The notes beneath the pieces are model-generated. The model was given only the letters and a program-made list of their open reading frames with translations. It did not search any database and was not told the origin of the DNA. The position numbers were made by a program, and so were the translations under genes. A stretch of DNA of 64,000 nt from assembly GCA_041389725.1 (NCBI GenBank), contig JAWKRG010000007.1, forward strand, positions 248,001-312,000, written 5' to 3'. Below are positions 8,006 to 18,200 of the stretch, piece after piece. Within the stretch, counting starts at the first letter, position 1, and each line of letters starts with the position of its first letter. The stretch is from Polyangiaceae bacterium. GTDB taxonomy: Bacteria > Myxococcota_A > Polyangia > Polyangiales > Polyangiaceae.

Positions 8006-9892
8006 ATGAGATCCATTCGTCGCGGCTTCGTCGCCTTTGGTGCGCTGGGGTTGCTTTGGGCATGCGGTTCTTCGGGATCCAGCGGAGGCTCGGCGGACGC
8101 TGGAAACGATGCGGCCGGAAGCGCGGGCACGGGCGCCGCAGGCACGAGCGGTTCCGGTGGCGGTGCGGGCGCGAGCGGCGGCGGAGGCAGCGCCGGTGCA
8201 AGTGGAGCGGGCGGAATCGGCGGGGTCGCCGGCGGATCGGGCGCGAGCGGGGCCGATGGTGGCGGGACGGATGGCGGCGGGACCGACGGCGGCAGCGATG
8301 GCGGCCTCTGCACCCCGAGCGCGTTGCTCTGTGTCGGCAACGACGTGCACAGCTGCAACTCCGATGGCCTCGGCACCACGCTCGTCACCGCGTGCAACGC
8401 GAGCAAGGGAGAAGTCTGCGCCCAGGGCAGCTGTCTGTCGCCCTGCGCCTTGGCCGCCCAGCAGCGCTCCACGACGGGCTGCGAGTTCTGGGCGGTCGAC
8501 TTGGACCAACAGGACGCCTTCAACGATCCCGCCAGCGCCCCCCTCGCCGTCACGCTGAGCAATCCTGGCCTTCTCGACGCCGTCGTCACCGTGGAGATCA
8601 ACACGGCGCCCGTGGGCAGCGCCCCCGTAGTGTCGTCGTTCAAACAGCTGACGGTCAAAGCGGGCGCCACGGAAACGGTCAGCCTCGGAAGTCGCGAAGT
8701 CGATTGTGGCACGAAGGCGAACGACTACGCCGCTCCGGGCACGTGCCTATCCTCGAATGGGTTCCGCATCACGTCGACGCAGCCCATCGCCGCTCACCAG
8801 TTCAATCCCCTCGCTCCCACCTATTCGAATGACGGGTCGCTGCTGTTGCCCCTGCACCTGCTGGGCACGGGCCATCGCATTCTGGGTTGGGGTCCCGGCC
8901 ATCCGATTCCACAGAGCGTTCCCGGCATCGGCACCATCGTGGATCGTGCGTTCATCACCGTCGTGGGCACCGCGGCCGGCACCAAGGTGAAGGTCAAGCC
9001 CAGCTTTCGCTTACGCGGCAATCCACCCATCGCGGCAACCGCGGCCGGGACCGAACTCAACGTGACCCTCGGCGCCTTCGACGTGCTCAACCTGGAAAGC
9101 GACGACGCGGCCCTCGCGGATCCCGAAGCAACCCGAGGCGACCTGAGCGGCAGCTGGGTGGAAAGTGACAAGCCCGTCGCTGTGTTCAGCGGCGTCGAGA
9201 GCGCGCAGGTACCCGGCACGCTGAACGTGCCGACACCGCCCGGTTGGGTCGACGACACCTGTTGCCTCGACCACATCGAAACGCAAATCCCAGCGGTCAC
9301 CAGTTTGGGAACGGACTACGTGATTTCGCGCAGCCCGGTTCGAGCCGCGTCGCCCTTCCTGGAGGCAGACGTGCTTCGCTTCGTCGGTGGCCAGGACGCG
9401 GCCCAGGTCAGCACCAACCTGCCAACTCCTTTCGACTCCTTCACGCTGCAGCCTGGGGAAGTGAAGACCACCTGGACTCAGGGGCACGTGACGGTGAGCG
9501 CGACGAAACCCATTGCCGTCGGCCAGCTCCTGGTGAGCGCGGGCCTGGCAGGCTCGAACAAGATCGGAGATCCTGCTCTGACTCAGTTCCCAGCCGTCAC
9601 CCAGTTCGCGAACGACTTCCTGGTTCCCGCCCCCAGTGGTTGGACGAGTAGCTGGCTGGTGATCACTCATCCCGAGGGCGCCACTCTGACCCTGGACGGC
9701 GGACCGCTCACGGCGTGCACGACGCAAGCGGGCGGGACCGTCAAAGGCATCAAGTACCAAGTACGCACCTGCTCCACCTCCGCGTCCGTCAGCGGAGCGC
9801 ATCGCGTGAAGAGCGACAAGCCCGTGGGTGTCGTGGCCTACGGCTACGATGACACCGCCGCCTACGCCATCGTGGCCGGCGCCAGGCTGTAG
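8006..9892 (+). CDS. IgGFc-binding-type surface lipoprotein
   Basis: The 628-residue product starts with a signal peptide and lipobox ending at Cys20 (GLLWAC). A low-complexity linker of Gly, Ser, Ala and Asp covers about residues 21-100, followed by a small Cys-containing segment. The remaining roughly 450 residues resemble the bacterial IgGFc-binding N-terminal domain family, which is abundant in Myxococcota; typical stretches are LESDDAALADPEATRGDLSG and the paired Cys in DDTCCLDHIE. The protein is probably anchored in the outer membrane and exposed. Function in this group is unknown; binding of IgG is only the historical name. It is monocistronic; a hairpin spans its stop codon. Confidence 0.8.
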   Translation: MRSIRRGFVAFGALGLLWACGSSGSSGGSADAGNDAAGSAGTGAAGTSGSGGGAGASGGGGSAGASGAGGIGGVAGGSGASGADGGGTDGGGTDGGSDGGLCTPSALLCVGNDVHSCNSDGLGTTLVTACNASKGEVCAQGSCLSPCALAAQQRSTTGCEFWAVDLDQQDAFNDPASAPLAVTLSNPGLLDAVVTVEINTAPVGSAPVVSSFKQLTVKAGATETVSLGSREVDCGTKANDYAAPGTCLSSNGFRITSTQPIAAHQFNPLAPTYSNDGSLLLPLHLLGTGHRILGWGPGHPIPQSVPGIGTIVDRAFITVVGTAAGTKVKVKPSFRLRGNPPIAATAAGTELNVTLGAFDVLNLESDDAALADPEATRGDLSGSWVESDKPVAVFSGVESAQVPGTLNVPTPPGWVDDTCCLDHIETQIPAVTSLGTDYVISRSPVRAASPFLEADVLRFVGGQDAAQVSTNLPTPFDSFTLQPGEVKTTWTQGHVTVSATKPIAVGQLLVSAGLAGSNKIGDPALTQFPAVTQFANDFLVPAPSGWTSSWLVITHPEGATLTLDGGPLTACTTQAGGTVKGIKYQVRTCSTSASVSGAHRVKSDKPVGVVAYGYDDTAAYAIVAGARL

Positions 9893-9911
9893 AGCCCTGC
9901 GACTCTCAGCC
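9885..9911. terminator. Hairpin over two convergent stop codons
   Basis: GGCTG-T-AGAG pairs with CTCT-CAGCC around the loop CCCTGCGA, with one bulged base. The hairpin covers the stop codon of the lipoprotein gene (9890-9892) and that of the aldolase gene (9906-9908). There is no T-tract, so it is only a possible bidirectional terminator. Confidence 0.35.
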
Positions 9912-10982
9912 GAACTTGCCGAAGCTGTTCAGGTCCTTGAACGCCGTGATCAGCCGCGCGCACATCTCCTTTTCGCCGAGATGTAGCCAAGCGCGCGGAT
10001 CGATTTGCTTCTTGTTGGGCTTGTCGGGCCCGTCGGGGTTGCCGATCTGACTCTGCAGGTAGGCGGACTTGTCTTCCATGTACTTGCGAATGGGGTGCGT
10101 GAAGGCCCACTGCGTGTCCGTGTCGATGTTCATCTTGATCACGCCGTAGCTCACAGCCTCGCGGATTTCTTCCTGACTGCTGCCCGAGCCGCCGTGGAAC
10201 ACGAAGTTCACGGGTTTGGCGTCCGCGGTCTTGCGCTCCTTCGCGATCAGCTCCTGGCTGTTCTTCAAGATCACCGGCCTGAGCACCACGTTGCCGGGCT
10301 TGTACACGCCGTGGGTGTTGCCGAAGCTGGCCGCGATGGAGAATGCGCCAACCTTGCTCAGCCGATCGAAGGCCTGCAACACCTCTGACGGCTGCGTGTA
10401 GAGCCGCGCGTTGTCCACGGCGCTGTTGTCCACGCCATCTTCCTCGCCGCCGGTCACACCGAGCTCCATCTCCAACTGCATGTCGATCTTCGACAGACGG
10501 CTCAAGACGCCTTCGCAGATCTTGATGTTCTCTTCGAGGGGCTCCTCGGACAGATCCAGCATGTGCGAGCTATAGAGCGGCGCGCCATGCTTCTCGTAGT
10601 ATTCCTCACCCGCCTTGATCAGCCCCTCGACCCAGGGCATGAGCTTCTTGGCGCAGTGGTCCGTGTGCAGCACCACGGGCACACCGTAGTACTCGGCCAT
10701 CACCCGAACGTGGTGAGCGGCGGCGATGGATCCTGCGATGCTCGCCTCCTGTGCGGAGTTGTCCAGGAACTTCCCACCGTAGAACTGCGCTCCACCCTGG
10801 GAGAGCTGAACGATGACGGGAGCCTTGGCCTCACGCGCGGCGGCCAGTGCGGCGTTGACGCCGTGGCTGCCCACCACGTTGACAGCGGGCAGAGCACACT
10901 CGAGTTCTTTGCAGCGAGCGTACAGGTCGCTGAGAGCTTTGCCTGTGACGACACCGGGACGGATCTTGGATGCAGCAGTCAT
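9906..10982 (-). CDS. fba: Class II fructose-bisphosphate aldolase
   Basis: This 358-residue cytosolic enzyme cleaves fructose 1,6-bisphosphate to glyceraldehyde 3-phosphate and dihydroxyacetone phosphate in glycolysis and runs the reverse in gluconeogenesis. It aligns over its whole length with the E. coli FbaA type (class IIA): ALPAVNVVGS near the start, HTDHCAKKLMPW with a zinc-binding His and the catalytic Asp, GGEEDGVDNS, SFGNTHGVYKPGN and FVFHGGSGSS with the further zinc His residues, and KMNIDTDTQWA. ATG 10982 is chosen over an ATG 24 codons upstream because it gives the normal family N-terminus (SKIRPGVVTG). Its ribosome-binding site is weak. Confidence 0.95.
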   Translation of the reverse strand: MTAASKIRPGVVTGKALSDLYARCKELECALPAVNVVGSHGVNAALAAAREAKAPVIVQLSQGGAQFYGGKFLDNSAQEASIAGSIAAAHHVRVMAEYYGVPVVLHTDHCAKKLMPWVEGLIKAGEEYYEKHGAPLYSSHMLDLSEEPLEENIKICEGVLSRLSKIDMQLEMELGVTGGEEDGVDNSAVDNARLYTQPSEVLQAFDRLSKVGAFSIAASFGNTHGVYKPGNVVLRPVILKNSQELIAKERKTADAKPVNFVFHGGSGSSQEEIREAVSYGVIKMNIDTDTQWAFTHPIRKYMEDKSAYLQSQIGNPDGPDKPNKKQIDPRAWLHLGEKEMCARLITAFKDLNSFGKFG

Positions 10983-11104
10983 GCTCGCGGTGTACCCGAG
11001 ATCCGAGCCGACTCCAATGGGGGTGACAGCGGCAAGAATTTCGCGGGGTTGCACCTAGCCCCGCCACAGGCGCCGCGGCGGGCGCGGAGACATCGCGCGA
11101 CACT

Positions 11105-12958
11105 CTATTCTGCCGCTGCGGTTTCGCTCTCCCCCATCTTGCGACGGAGGAGCTCGCGGCTGTAGGCGCGCAAGACTTCTTCGTAGCTCAACAGGCCCAC
11201 GATCTCGTCGCCACCTTCCCGCACCACAGGGAGCTCAGGGTAGTGGGAGCTAGCGAAGCGCTCCAGCGCTACAGCGAGCGTGTCGTCGAGCCGCACCGAG
11301 ATGAACGGCAGCGCGCAGTCTGCTGCGATGGCAATACGCCCGATGTCTTCATCGAAGAAAAAGGCCCGCAGTGTCTCCATCGTCACCAAGCCCAAGGTTT
11401 CTCCCGTCTCTGCCACCACGGGAAAGATTGCCTTGTCGGCATCCGTTGCGTAGCGCAGCAAGCGCTGAATCGGCGTATTGGCTGGCACGGGCTCGACGGT
11501 TGCTTTGCTGTCGTACACGTCGCGCACGGTGACGTGGGACAGCAGATCCAGCACGTACTCGGCGCCGTGAGCGGGCGAGTCGCGTCGGGTCAACACCTGA
11601 GTCGGGAACAAGGTGGTGCGCTGCATCAGCGACACGGTCACCACCTCCGCGAGCATGATGGGCACGAGCAGGTCGTAGCTGCCGGTCATCTCCGAGGCCA
11701 TGACCAAGGTGGAGATGGGCGCATGAGCCACGCCACCGACGAAGCAGGCCATGCCTACGATCACGAAGGCACCAGGCTGCGTGACCACGTCGGGGAACCA
11801 AGCATGAAAGGCCTGACCAAAAGCGCCACCGACGAAGCCACCGATCACCACCGAGGGCCCAAACACGCCCGCGGATGCGCCAGATCCTACCGTGAGCGTC
11901 GTCGTCACGATCTTGAGCGCGCCGTACCCAAAGAGCATCGCCGCGCCCGTGAGACCGATCGGCGTGAAGCGGCCGGTGGGCACCAGCAACTCCTGAATCC
12001 AGCCGTACCCAACCTCGAAGGCCTGTGGCACCCAAAGTGCAATCAGCCCGACGATGCCGCAGCCCACGAAGGCCTTCAGCGGTGCGGGCCAATGGAGCGC
12101 ACCCGCAACGCGCTCGCGAAACCCGTGAAACACGCGAATGAACACCACGCCAACGAGCGCCGCGCCAAAGGCCATCACCAGATAGAGCGGTAACTGTCGC
12201 GGATCGAAGTCGTAGTGTCCTGCGGTCCTGAATAGATGATCCGCGCCAAAGATCATCGTGAAGACGGAGTACGCCACCACCGAGGAAAGCACCGCGGGCA
12301 CCAGGCCATCCACCTCGAAGTCGTCGCGATAGAGCACTTCGACCACGAACAGCGCCGCCCCGAGGGGCGTGCGGAAGATCGCGGAGATCCCGCCCGCGGC
12401 GCCCGCCAGCAGCAACAGTCGCCGTTCGCGCGGCGACAGTTTCAGCAGTCGTCCCAACCAGCTTCCGATCGCACCGCCTGCGACAGCGGTTGGCCCTTCG
12501 CGTCCGCCACTGCCACCGGATCCGATCACCAGCACGGCGCCGAGCGCCCCTAGCAACGAGCGCCGCAAGCGCGAGCCTTCCGAGCTGTGATGAAAAGTGT
12601 GAACCAACGCGTCCGTACCGTGGTGATGCGCGGGCCCCATCCGTCCGAGCACCCAGCACGCCGCCGCACCGCCGCAGGCAGGCACGAGGGGCAGGAGCCA
12701 AGGTCGCCAGGTGTGGACCTCGTGCGACGCAAACCAGCTTTGCTCGCCCGACGGCTCGATCAGCGAGAAGCCTGCCAAATTCACCAAGAACAGTTGGCGA
12801 AGCAGGTCCATGCCGAGGAAGATCGCCGCTGCCGCCAAGCCAGTGAGCACTCCCGCAATCAGCCCCAACCCCACCCAACGGCTGACCGCGCGAAACTCGA
12901 ACAGGCGCGCGAAGGCGCCGATGTCGTCGAGGGTCGGAATGCCGGGCAGGCCTCTCAT
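11105..12958 (-). CDS. ClC-family chloride channel/antiporter with C-terminal CBS pair
   Basis: The 617-residue membrane protein has about ten hydrophobic segments in residues 1 to about 440 and a cytoplasmic tail with two CBS domains (about 470-600). ClC motifs are visible: GREGP with the gating glutamate retained, and GVFGPSVVIGG, the GxFxP anion-site loop. Where prokaryotic ClC proteins often have the serine motif GSGIP, this one has HHHGTDALV, so anion selectivity may differ. Retention of the gating Glu is compatible with H+/anion exchange. The CBS pair is a likely site for adenine-nucleotide control. It appears to be a single gene. Confidence 0.9.
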   Translation of the reverse strand: MRGLPGIPTLDDIGAFARLFEFRAVSRWVGLGLIAGVLTGLAAAAIFLGMDLLRQLFLVNLAGFSLIEPSGEQSWFASHEVHTWRPWLLPLVPACGGAAACWVLGRMGPAHHHGTDALVHTFHHSSEGSRLRRSLLGALGAVLVIGSGGSGGREGPTAVAGGAIGSWLGRLLKLSPRERRLLLLAGAAGGISAIFRTPLGAALFVVEVLYRDDFEVDGLVPAVLSSVVAYSVFTMIFGADHLFRTAGHYDFDPRQLPLYLVMAFGAALVGVVFIRVFHGFRERVAGALHWPAPLKAFVGCGIVGLIALWVPQAFEVGYGWIQELLVPTGRFTPIGLTGAAMLFGYGALKIVTTTLTVGSGASAGVFGPSVVIGGFVGGAFGQAFHAWFPDVVTQPGAFVIVGMACFVGGVAHAPISTLVMASEMTGSYDLLVPIMLAEVVTVSLMQRTTLFPTQVLTRRDSPAHGAEYVLDLLSHVTVRDVYDSKATVEPVPANTPIQRLLRYATDADKAIFPVVAETGETLGLVTMETLRAFFFDEDIGRIAIAADCALPFISVRLDDTLAVALERFASSHYPELPVVREGGDEIVGLLSYEEVLRAYSRELLRRKMGESETAAAE

Positions 12959-13069
12959 GCGGCCGGATTTCGCGCACCGATCACCGCAGAGTGCAAGAGC
13001 TGGGGCTACTCGTGTTTCACGAAACCTGCGAAGTGCAAGATCGGTCGCGCTTTCGCGCCGCAGTCTTGC

Positions 13070-14011
13070 TCAGCGCGGTTCGGGCACGGTGGTGCCGCAA
13101 TCGACGAAGTCCAGGTTGGTGTCGATGCGGAAGTTGCTCTCGCTCGTGTGACGTTCGGCGTGGAACAGCGCCAGATCGTAGGTGTTGCCCACGCTGATCC
13201 CCAGGTTGCCCGCCTCGGCATCGAGACTGATCTGCTGCTGCTGCATGGGATGGAGGCCCCCCAGATCGATGGCGAGCTTGCCGTTGATGAACACCCACAG
13301 ATCGTCGTCGCCTTGGAAGCGGAACGTCTCCCCGCCTTTGTACTCGAACTTGGTGTGCACCTCGGTCGTGAAGTGGAAGTTGTGGTCGTTGCCTTCGTTG
13401 CCGAACCCTGCGTTGTCCAGCGGGAAGAACGTGTTGTCTTCGAAGGTATAGATGCCGTTCTCCGGCACCAAGAAGAGGTAGACGACGAACGCCTGGTTGA
13501 CCCCCTGCGTGTTCACGTACCACTGACGGAAGTTCTCCGGCGTCGTGGTGTGTGCAGTGGAACCGCTGTGCGCATAGACCGGCTTTTGATCCGTCCCCAG
13601 ATTGGCTTCGACGATGCCCTGCAACCCGTTGCCAGTGAAGGTCTGGAAGTCAGGATGACCGCCGCTGCTTCCGTCCTTGAAGTCGCGCACGACTCCTAGC
13701 AAGACGGAACCACACTCGCCGATGTCCGGCGGAGTTCCGTTGAACTCCGGGCCGAGCTTGAAGGCGCCGCGGTCGGACTTGGTGAAGCCGATCGGAATCC
13801 CATCCGGACCGATCGGAAAGCCGCCGCCTTTGCCGCCACCGTCGCTGCCACCCGTGCCCGAGTCGACGGTGATCACGTTGCCACCGCCGCCACCAGTGCC
13901 ACTGCCGCCAGTGCCCGGCTGGTTGAACGCGCTCTTGCCGTCGTCGTCCGAGCTGCACGCGCCCAGGGTTGCCACTGCCATCGCCAACATCGCCGCCGTC
14001 GTCAGTCGCAT
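13070..14011 (-). CDS. Fibro-slime/PA14-like domain lipoprotein
   Basis: The 313-residue protein has a lipobox ending at Cys19 (TLGAC) and a Gly/Thr-rich linker to about residue 70. The C-terminal 200 residues match the fibro-slime domain, a PA14-like beta fold: HPDFQTFTGNGLQGIV, FRFQGDDDLWVFINGKLAIDLGG and ESNFRIDTNLDFVDCG. The aspartates in GDDDLWVFING probably bind calcium, as in PA14 domains of adhesins. In Myxococcota and Fibrobacteres such proteins are surface or slime components. It stands alone and is transcribed divergently from the cyclophilin gene. Confidence 0.8.
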   Translation of the reverse strand: MRLTTAAMLAMAVATLGACSSDDDGKSAFNQPGTGGSGTGGGGGNVITVDSGTGGSDGGGKGGGFPIGPDGIPIGFTKSDRGAFKLGPEFNGTPPDIGECGSVLLGVVRDFKDGSSGGHPDFQTFTGNGLQGIVEANLGTDQKPVYAHSGSTAHTTTPENFRQWYVNTQGVNQAFVVYLFLVPENGIYTFEDNTFFPLDNAGFGNEGNDHNFHFTTEVHTKFEYKGGETFRFQGDDDLWVFINGKLAIDLGGLHPMQQQQISLDAEAGNLGISVGNTYDLALFHAERHTSESNFRIDTNLDFVDCGTTVPEPR

Positions 14012-14136
14012 GGCGTCAGTGTAGCAGAGTGTGGGCAGCCGCGCCGAAACCCGAGTTTTTCAGGGGTCTCGCCGGGGGGTCCCGGCCACGCGACGACGGT
14101 GTTATGAGGGCGACCCACCGAGCGAGAGGAAGAGTG

Positions 14137-14655
14137 ATGTCGAACCCCACCGCGACCTTCGAGACCAATCACGGCAGCTTCACCGCAGAGATCTACCTGG
14201 ACAAGATGCCCATCACCGCGAAGAACTTCTTGGATCTGGCCAAGAGCGGCTTCTATGACGGCCTGCACTTCCACCGCGTGATCAAGGGCTTCATGATCCA
14301 GTTCGGCTGTCCCCACTCCCGGGATCCGAACAGCGGTCGCGCTGGCACCGGCGGCCCGCCCCACGGCACCATTCAGGACGAGCACCCGGCCGAGTACAAG
14401 CTCAGCAACGAGCCGTTGACACTGTCAATGGCCAACACCGGTCGTCCAAACAGCGGCGGCTCCCAATTCTTCATCAACACAGTGCACAACCATTACTTGG
14501 ATTGGTTCACGCCGGGGCAGTCCAAGCACCCGGTGTTCGGCAAGATCACTTCCGGCGAAGACGTCGTGCGCACCATCGAGACCACCCCGACGGCCTCGGG
14601 TGATCGGCCGAAGACCCCCGCGCAGGTCATCAAGATCACCGTTCAGGGCTACTGA
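14137..14655 (+). CDS. Cyclophilin-type peptidyl-prolyl cis-trans isomerase
   Basis: The 172-residue protein without signal peptide is a cytosolic cyclophilin that speeds cis-trans isomerisation of Xaa-Pro bonds. Visible signatures are FHRVIKGFMIQFGCP (with the catalytic Arg), the deletion pattern SMANTGRPNSGGSQFFI, and HPVFGKITSGEDVV. The ATG at 14137 is preceded by GAGAGGAAGAG, a good ribosome-binding site, and gives the normal PpiB-like N-terminus. A longer in-frame extension to 13969 would read into the upstream divergent gene and is rejected. Confidence 0.92.
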   Translation: MSNPTATFETNHGSFTAEIYLDKMPITAKNFLDLAKSGFYDGLHFHRVIKGFMIQFGCPHSRDPNSGRAGTGGPPHGTIQDEHPAEYKLSNEPLTLSMANTGRPNSGGSQFFINTVHNHYLDWFTPGQSKHPVFGKITSGEDVVRTIETTPTASGDRPKTPAQVIKITVQGY

Positions 14656-14838
14656 GCGACTGCGCGCCGCACGCCGACTGGATCCGGGCCCGAGATCTTC
14701 TCATGGGTTTGGGTCTAGTCCCACCGCAGCGCGGCGCGCGCGTCCCACCCGGCGCGTCGCGCCCGCGCTCGCCCTTCGCGGTTCCGGCATCGCCCAGGTG
14801 TCTCGGGATGAATCGGTGATATCCTGGTCCTCTCCACC

Positions 14839-15222
14839 ATGCCCGTACCGTCCGCTACGATGTCACGCCGCGCACGGGCCCGCGCACTCCCGGTGAGCTG
14901 GGTCGTTGCGTTCGCGCTTGGTGCCTGGGTGTCTTGGAGCTGCGGCAGCGGAGACGAGTCCCGCCCCCCGGCCAATCCACCAGCGGACGCGGGAGCCGAC
15001 GCGAGCGGTGAGGACGGCGCCGCGGACGCGCCTCTCGACGCTTCCCAGGATGCGCCCGACGCCATCAGTGACGCTCCCAATGACGCATCGTGCGCGGTCG
15101 GCAGCGAGAAGGAATGCAAGGTGCTACTGCCCCCCCAGGGCAACGTGCAGAACTGCTTCGTCGGCGTGCAGTACTGCGACGACGGCACTTGGAGCAGCTG
15201 CCAGACCCCTCGAGACAGCTGA
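14839..15222 (+). CDS. Short putative lipoprotein with Asp/Ala-rich linker
   Basis: The 127-residue product has a basic N-terminus, a hydrophobic stretch and a likely lipobox (WVSWSC, Cys about 35), then an acidic Asp/Ala-rich linker. A short C-terminal part is rich in cysteine (CKVLLPPQGNVQNCFVGVQYC, CDDGTWSSC). ATG at 14860 is an alternative start giving a more normal signal peptide. From memory, the C-terminal part resembles the beginning of the mature region of longer myxobacterial lipoproteins, so this copy may be a shortened one; that is inference. It ends 15 bases before the convergent purL stop. Confidence 0.55.
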   Translation: MPVPSATMSRRARARALPVSWVVAFALGAWVSWSCGSGDESRPPANPPADAGADASGEDGAADAPLDASQDAPDAISDAPNDASCAVGSEKECKVLLPPQGNVQNCFVGVQYCDDGTWSSCQTPRDS

Positions 15223-15237
15223 CCCTCGCGTGACGGA

Positions 15238-18200
15238 TCAGTCGAGGCGCGACTTGAAGTGAGCGGCAAGCTGGTCCGCGCTGACGTCGACCAGGGTGCG
15301 CCCAGCGCGCGAAATGCGTAGTTGCGCGCGTTCCGTCACGGTGCCGATACGCACTGCGGCACGACCTGACATCAACGTCTCGAAGGCGGCCACGTTGGGC
15401 GGCGCCACGGTGACGACGAAGCGACCGCCCGCTTCCGAGAAGAGCGCGGCGGCATTAGGCGCGGCACTTGGCTCCAAGTTCACCTCCATGCCTAGACGCG
15501 AGGCTAGGGTCATGCGCGCGAAGCACAAGGCAAGTCCGCCCAGGGCGGGCGTGGCCGCGCTCTGCACCAGGCCAGCGCCCGTGGCCAAAGTCAGTGTGCG
15601 GTAGAGCAGGCGCGTGGTCGCGAAGTCGACGTGGGCAACGTCGTTGCCCACGTAGGGAGCCGGCATTCCCAGCTCGGCTCGCACTCCGCGCGCGCTACCC
15701 AAGTGGCGGTAGTACTCGCTACCGCCGAGAGCGACTCCCGGCGCGCCGAGCAGGTACACGACTTCGCCGGGGGTCTTCGGATCCAACGTCACGGCGCGGG
15801 CGACGTCGTCGATCTGCCCCAGGGCGCTGACGAGCAGCGTCGGTGGCACGCTGACTCGCACGCCGCCCATGGTGGAATCGTTCTTCATCGAGTCTTTGCC
15901 ACTGATCAGCGGCGCGCCGTAGGCAACACACGCGTCGTAGAGCCCGCGGCACGCACGCACCAGTTGTGCGGCCTTGTATGCGCCGTCGGGGTTCTTCGCG
16001 CTCGCGACGGGATCGGGCCAACAGAAGTTGTCCAACAGCGCGATACCGGCCATCGGCGCGCCCGCGCACAGCACTCGGCGCACGGCCAGGTCGACTACGT
16101 TGGTGGCCATGGCGTAGGCATCGATGTCGGAGAGGAAAGGATTCACGCCTTCGGCCAACACGTAGCCGCGCAGGCTGTCGTGACGTACCAGCAGCACGCT
16201 CGCTTCCGCGGGTACGTCGCGGCCCTCGCCCACCCAGGGTTTGACCGCAGTCAGCGCCTTGACTTCGTGATCGTACTTGCGCGCGAGGGTCTCGTTCGAC
16301 GCGAGGCCGTGGCGTTCGAGCAGGGCCAGCAGCGTGTGACCCAAGTCTTCAGTCTCGTCCAGGGTGGGTTCGTCGTGGCGGCGAACCTCGTGGCGCGCGT
16401 TGATTTCGAGACGGGGATTGCCTTCGTGCAGGAAGCTCATCGAAAGATGCGCCACGGTCTTGTCGGCGTACTGCACGTGGAACACCCCCGTGTCGGCGAA
16501 CTCGCCGAGCACGGTGGCTTCTACTTCGCGACGCCGCGAGAGCTCCAAAAGCTCCGCGACGTGCTCGGGCGGCACGGCCAAGGTCATGCGCTCCTGGGCT
16601 TCGCTGACCAAGATCTCCCAAGGCGCAAGGCCCTGATACTTCAGGGGCGCAAGGCTCAAGTCCAGTCGCGCACCGCCGGGTTTCTCGGCCATCTCGCCCA
16701 CGCTCGAGGACAGGCCGCCCGCGCCGTTGTCGGTGATGGCGGTGTAGAGGCCGGCGTCGCGCGCTTCGAGCAAGAAGTCGAACATGCGCTTTTGGGTGAT
16801 GGGGTCCCCGATCTGGACGGCCTGCACGGGCGCGCTCTCGTCCAGAGCGGCCGAAGAGAACGTCGCACCGTGGATGCCGTCGGCACCGATGCGACCGCCG
16901 ACCATCACGATCTTGTCGCCCGGGCGTGCGGCCTTCTCATGACCCGGACGCCCCGTGACCTGCGTGGGAAGCCGCCCCACGGTTCCGCAGAACACCAAGG
17001 GCTTGCCGACGAAACGCGCATCGAAGAGCTCCCAACCGCGCGCGTAGGGCACACCGCTCTGATTGCCGCCATCGATCACGCCCTGGTGCACCCCTGCGCG
17101 TACCCGGCGCGGATGTAGCAGGCCCTTGGGCAAGGGTTCGCTCCATTCCGGGGACGCGAAGCAGTAGCCCCACACGTTGCACAGCAGCTCGGCGCCGAGT
17201 CCAGTGCCGAAGGGATCGCGATTCACACCGACGATGCCCGTCATCGCGCCGCCGTAGGGATCGAGGGCACTGGGAGAGTTGTGGGTCTCCACCTTGTAGA
17301 CGAGGTGGTAGTCGTCATCGAAGGTGACCACGCCAGCGTTGTCGTGGAACACGCTCACCAAGAAACCGTTCGGGGTTGGCGGCAGCCCCGGCGCGGCCTG
17401 CGCCTGGGCCACGGCTTCGGTAGCGCCTCGGATGTACTTCTTGAACACGCTGTCCACGAGTTCCGCTGCTCTACCGGGCTCTTCGTAGTGGATCCGTGCG
17501 TTGAAGATCTTGTGCTTGCAGTGCTCGCTCCAGGTTTGCGCCAGGCATTCCAGCTCGGCGTCGGTGGGGCTTGGCCCCAGGCCCAAAGCGCGGCGGACCG
17601 CAATCTGCCCCGGCTGCAGGAAGTGTTCGCGAATGGCGCGAAGCTCTGGCAACGTCAGCGCCAGCAAGCGTTGGTCACTCAGGGCTTGCAGAGCCTCGTC
17701 GTCGTCGGGAAGCTCGACGGGCTCCGTTGGGCGAGTGCCATGGCCCAAGACGCGCGGCACGTGCAAGTCGGGCGGCGCGCTCTGCAGCTCCGCGGCGGAC
17801 TGCACCTCGATGGTCTGGATCACCGGATTGGCCAGGAGCTCGAGGGCGATGCGCTCGGCCTGCGCGCGGTCCACACCTTTGAAGAGATAGAGCGTCGACG
17901 TGTACACCTGGGAGTCTGCCGGCAACGCACGTCCGAGGGTGTCGGCCACTGCGACCAGCGCGCTCTTGCCCACGGGATCCGTCACACCGGGCTTGAACCC
18001 CACGGTCACGGCGAAGTCGTAGCCTTCGTCTTCGAGCCGGCCGCGTGCGCCCCGCTGCAGTACGGGATCGACGAGCTCACGCAAGACGCGCTCGGCCTCG
18101 CTCGCGTCCAGGTTCGACTGCACTCGGTAGACGTCTCGGGTACGCAAGGTGGCGGGAGCAATCTCAAGGTAGTGGCGAGCCGCCTCCAGCACTGCATCGG

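Noticed and set aside
13013..13025. TGTTTCACGAAAC, similar to a parS (ParB-binding) site
   Set aside because: The 16-base parS palindrome TGTTTCACGTGAAACA needs the central TG that is missing here. No parA or parB gene is near.
15631..17118. Long plus-strand open frame opposite purL
   Set aside because: Shadow of a well-supported gene; no independent family match or ribosome-binding site.
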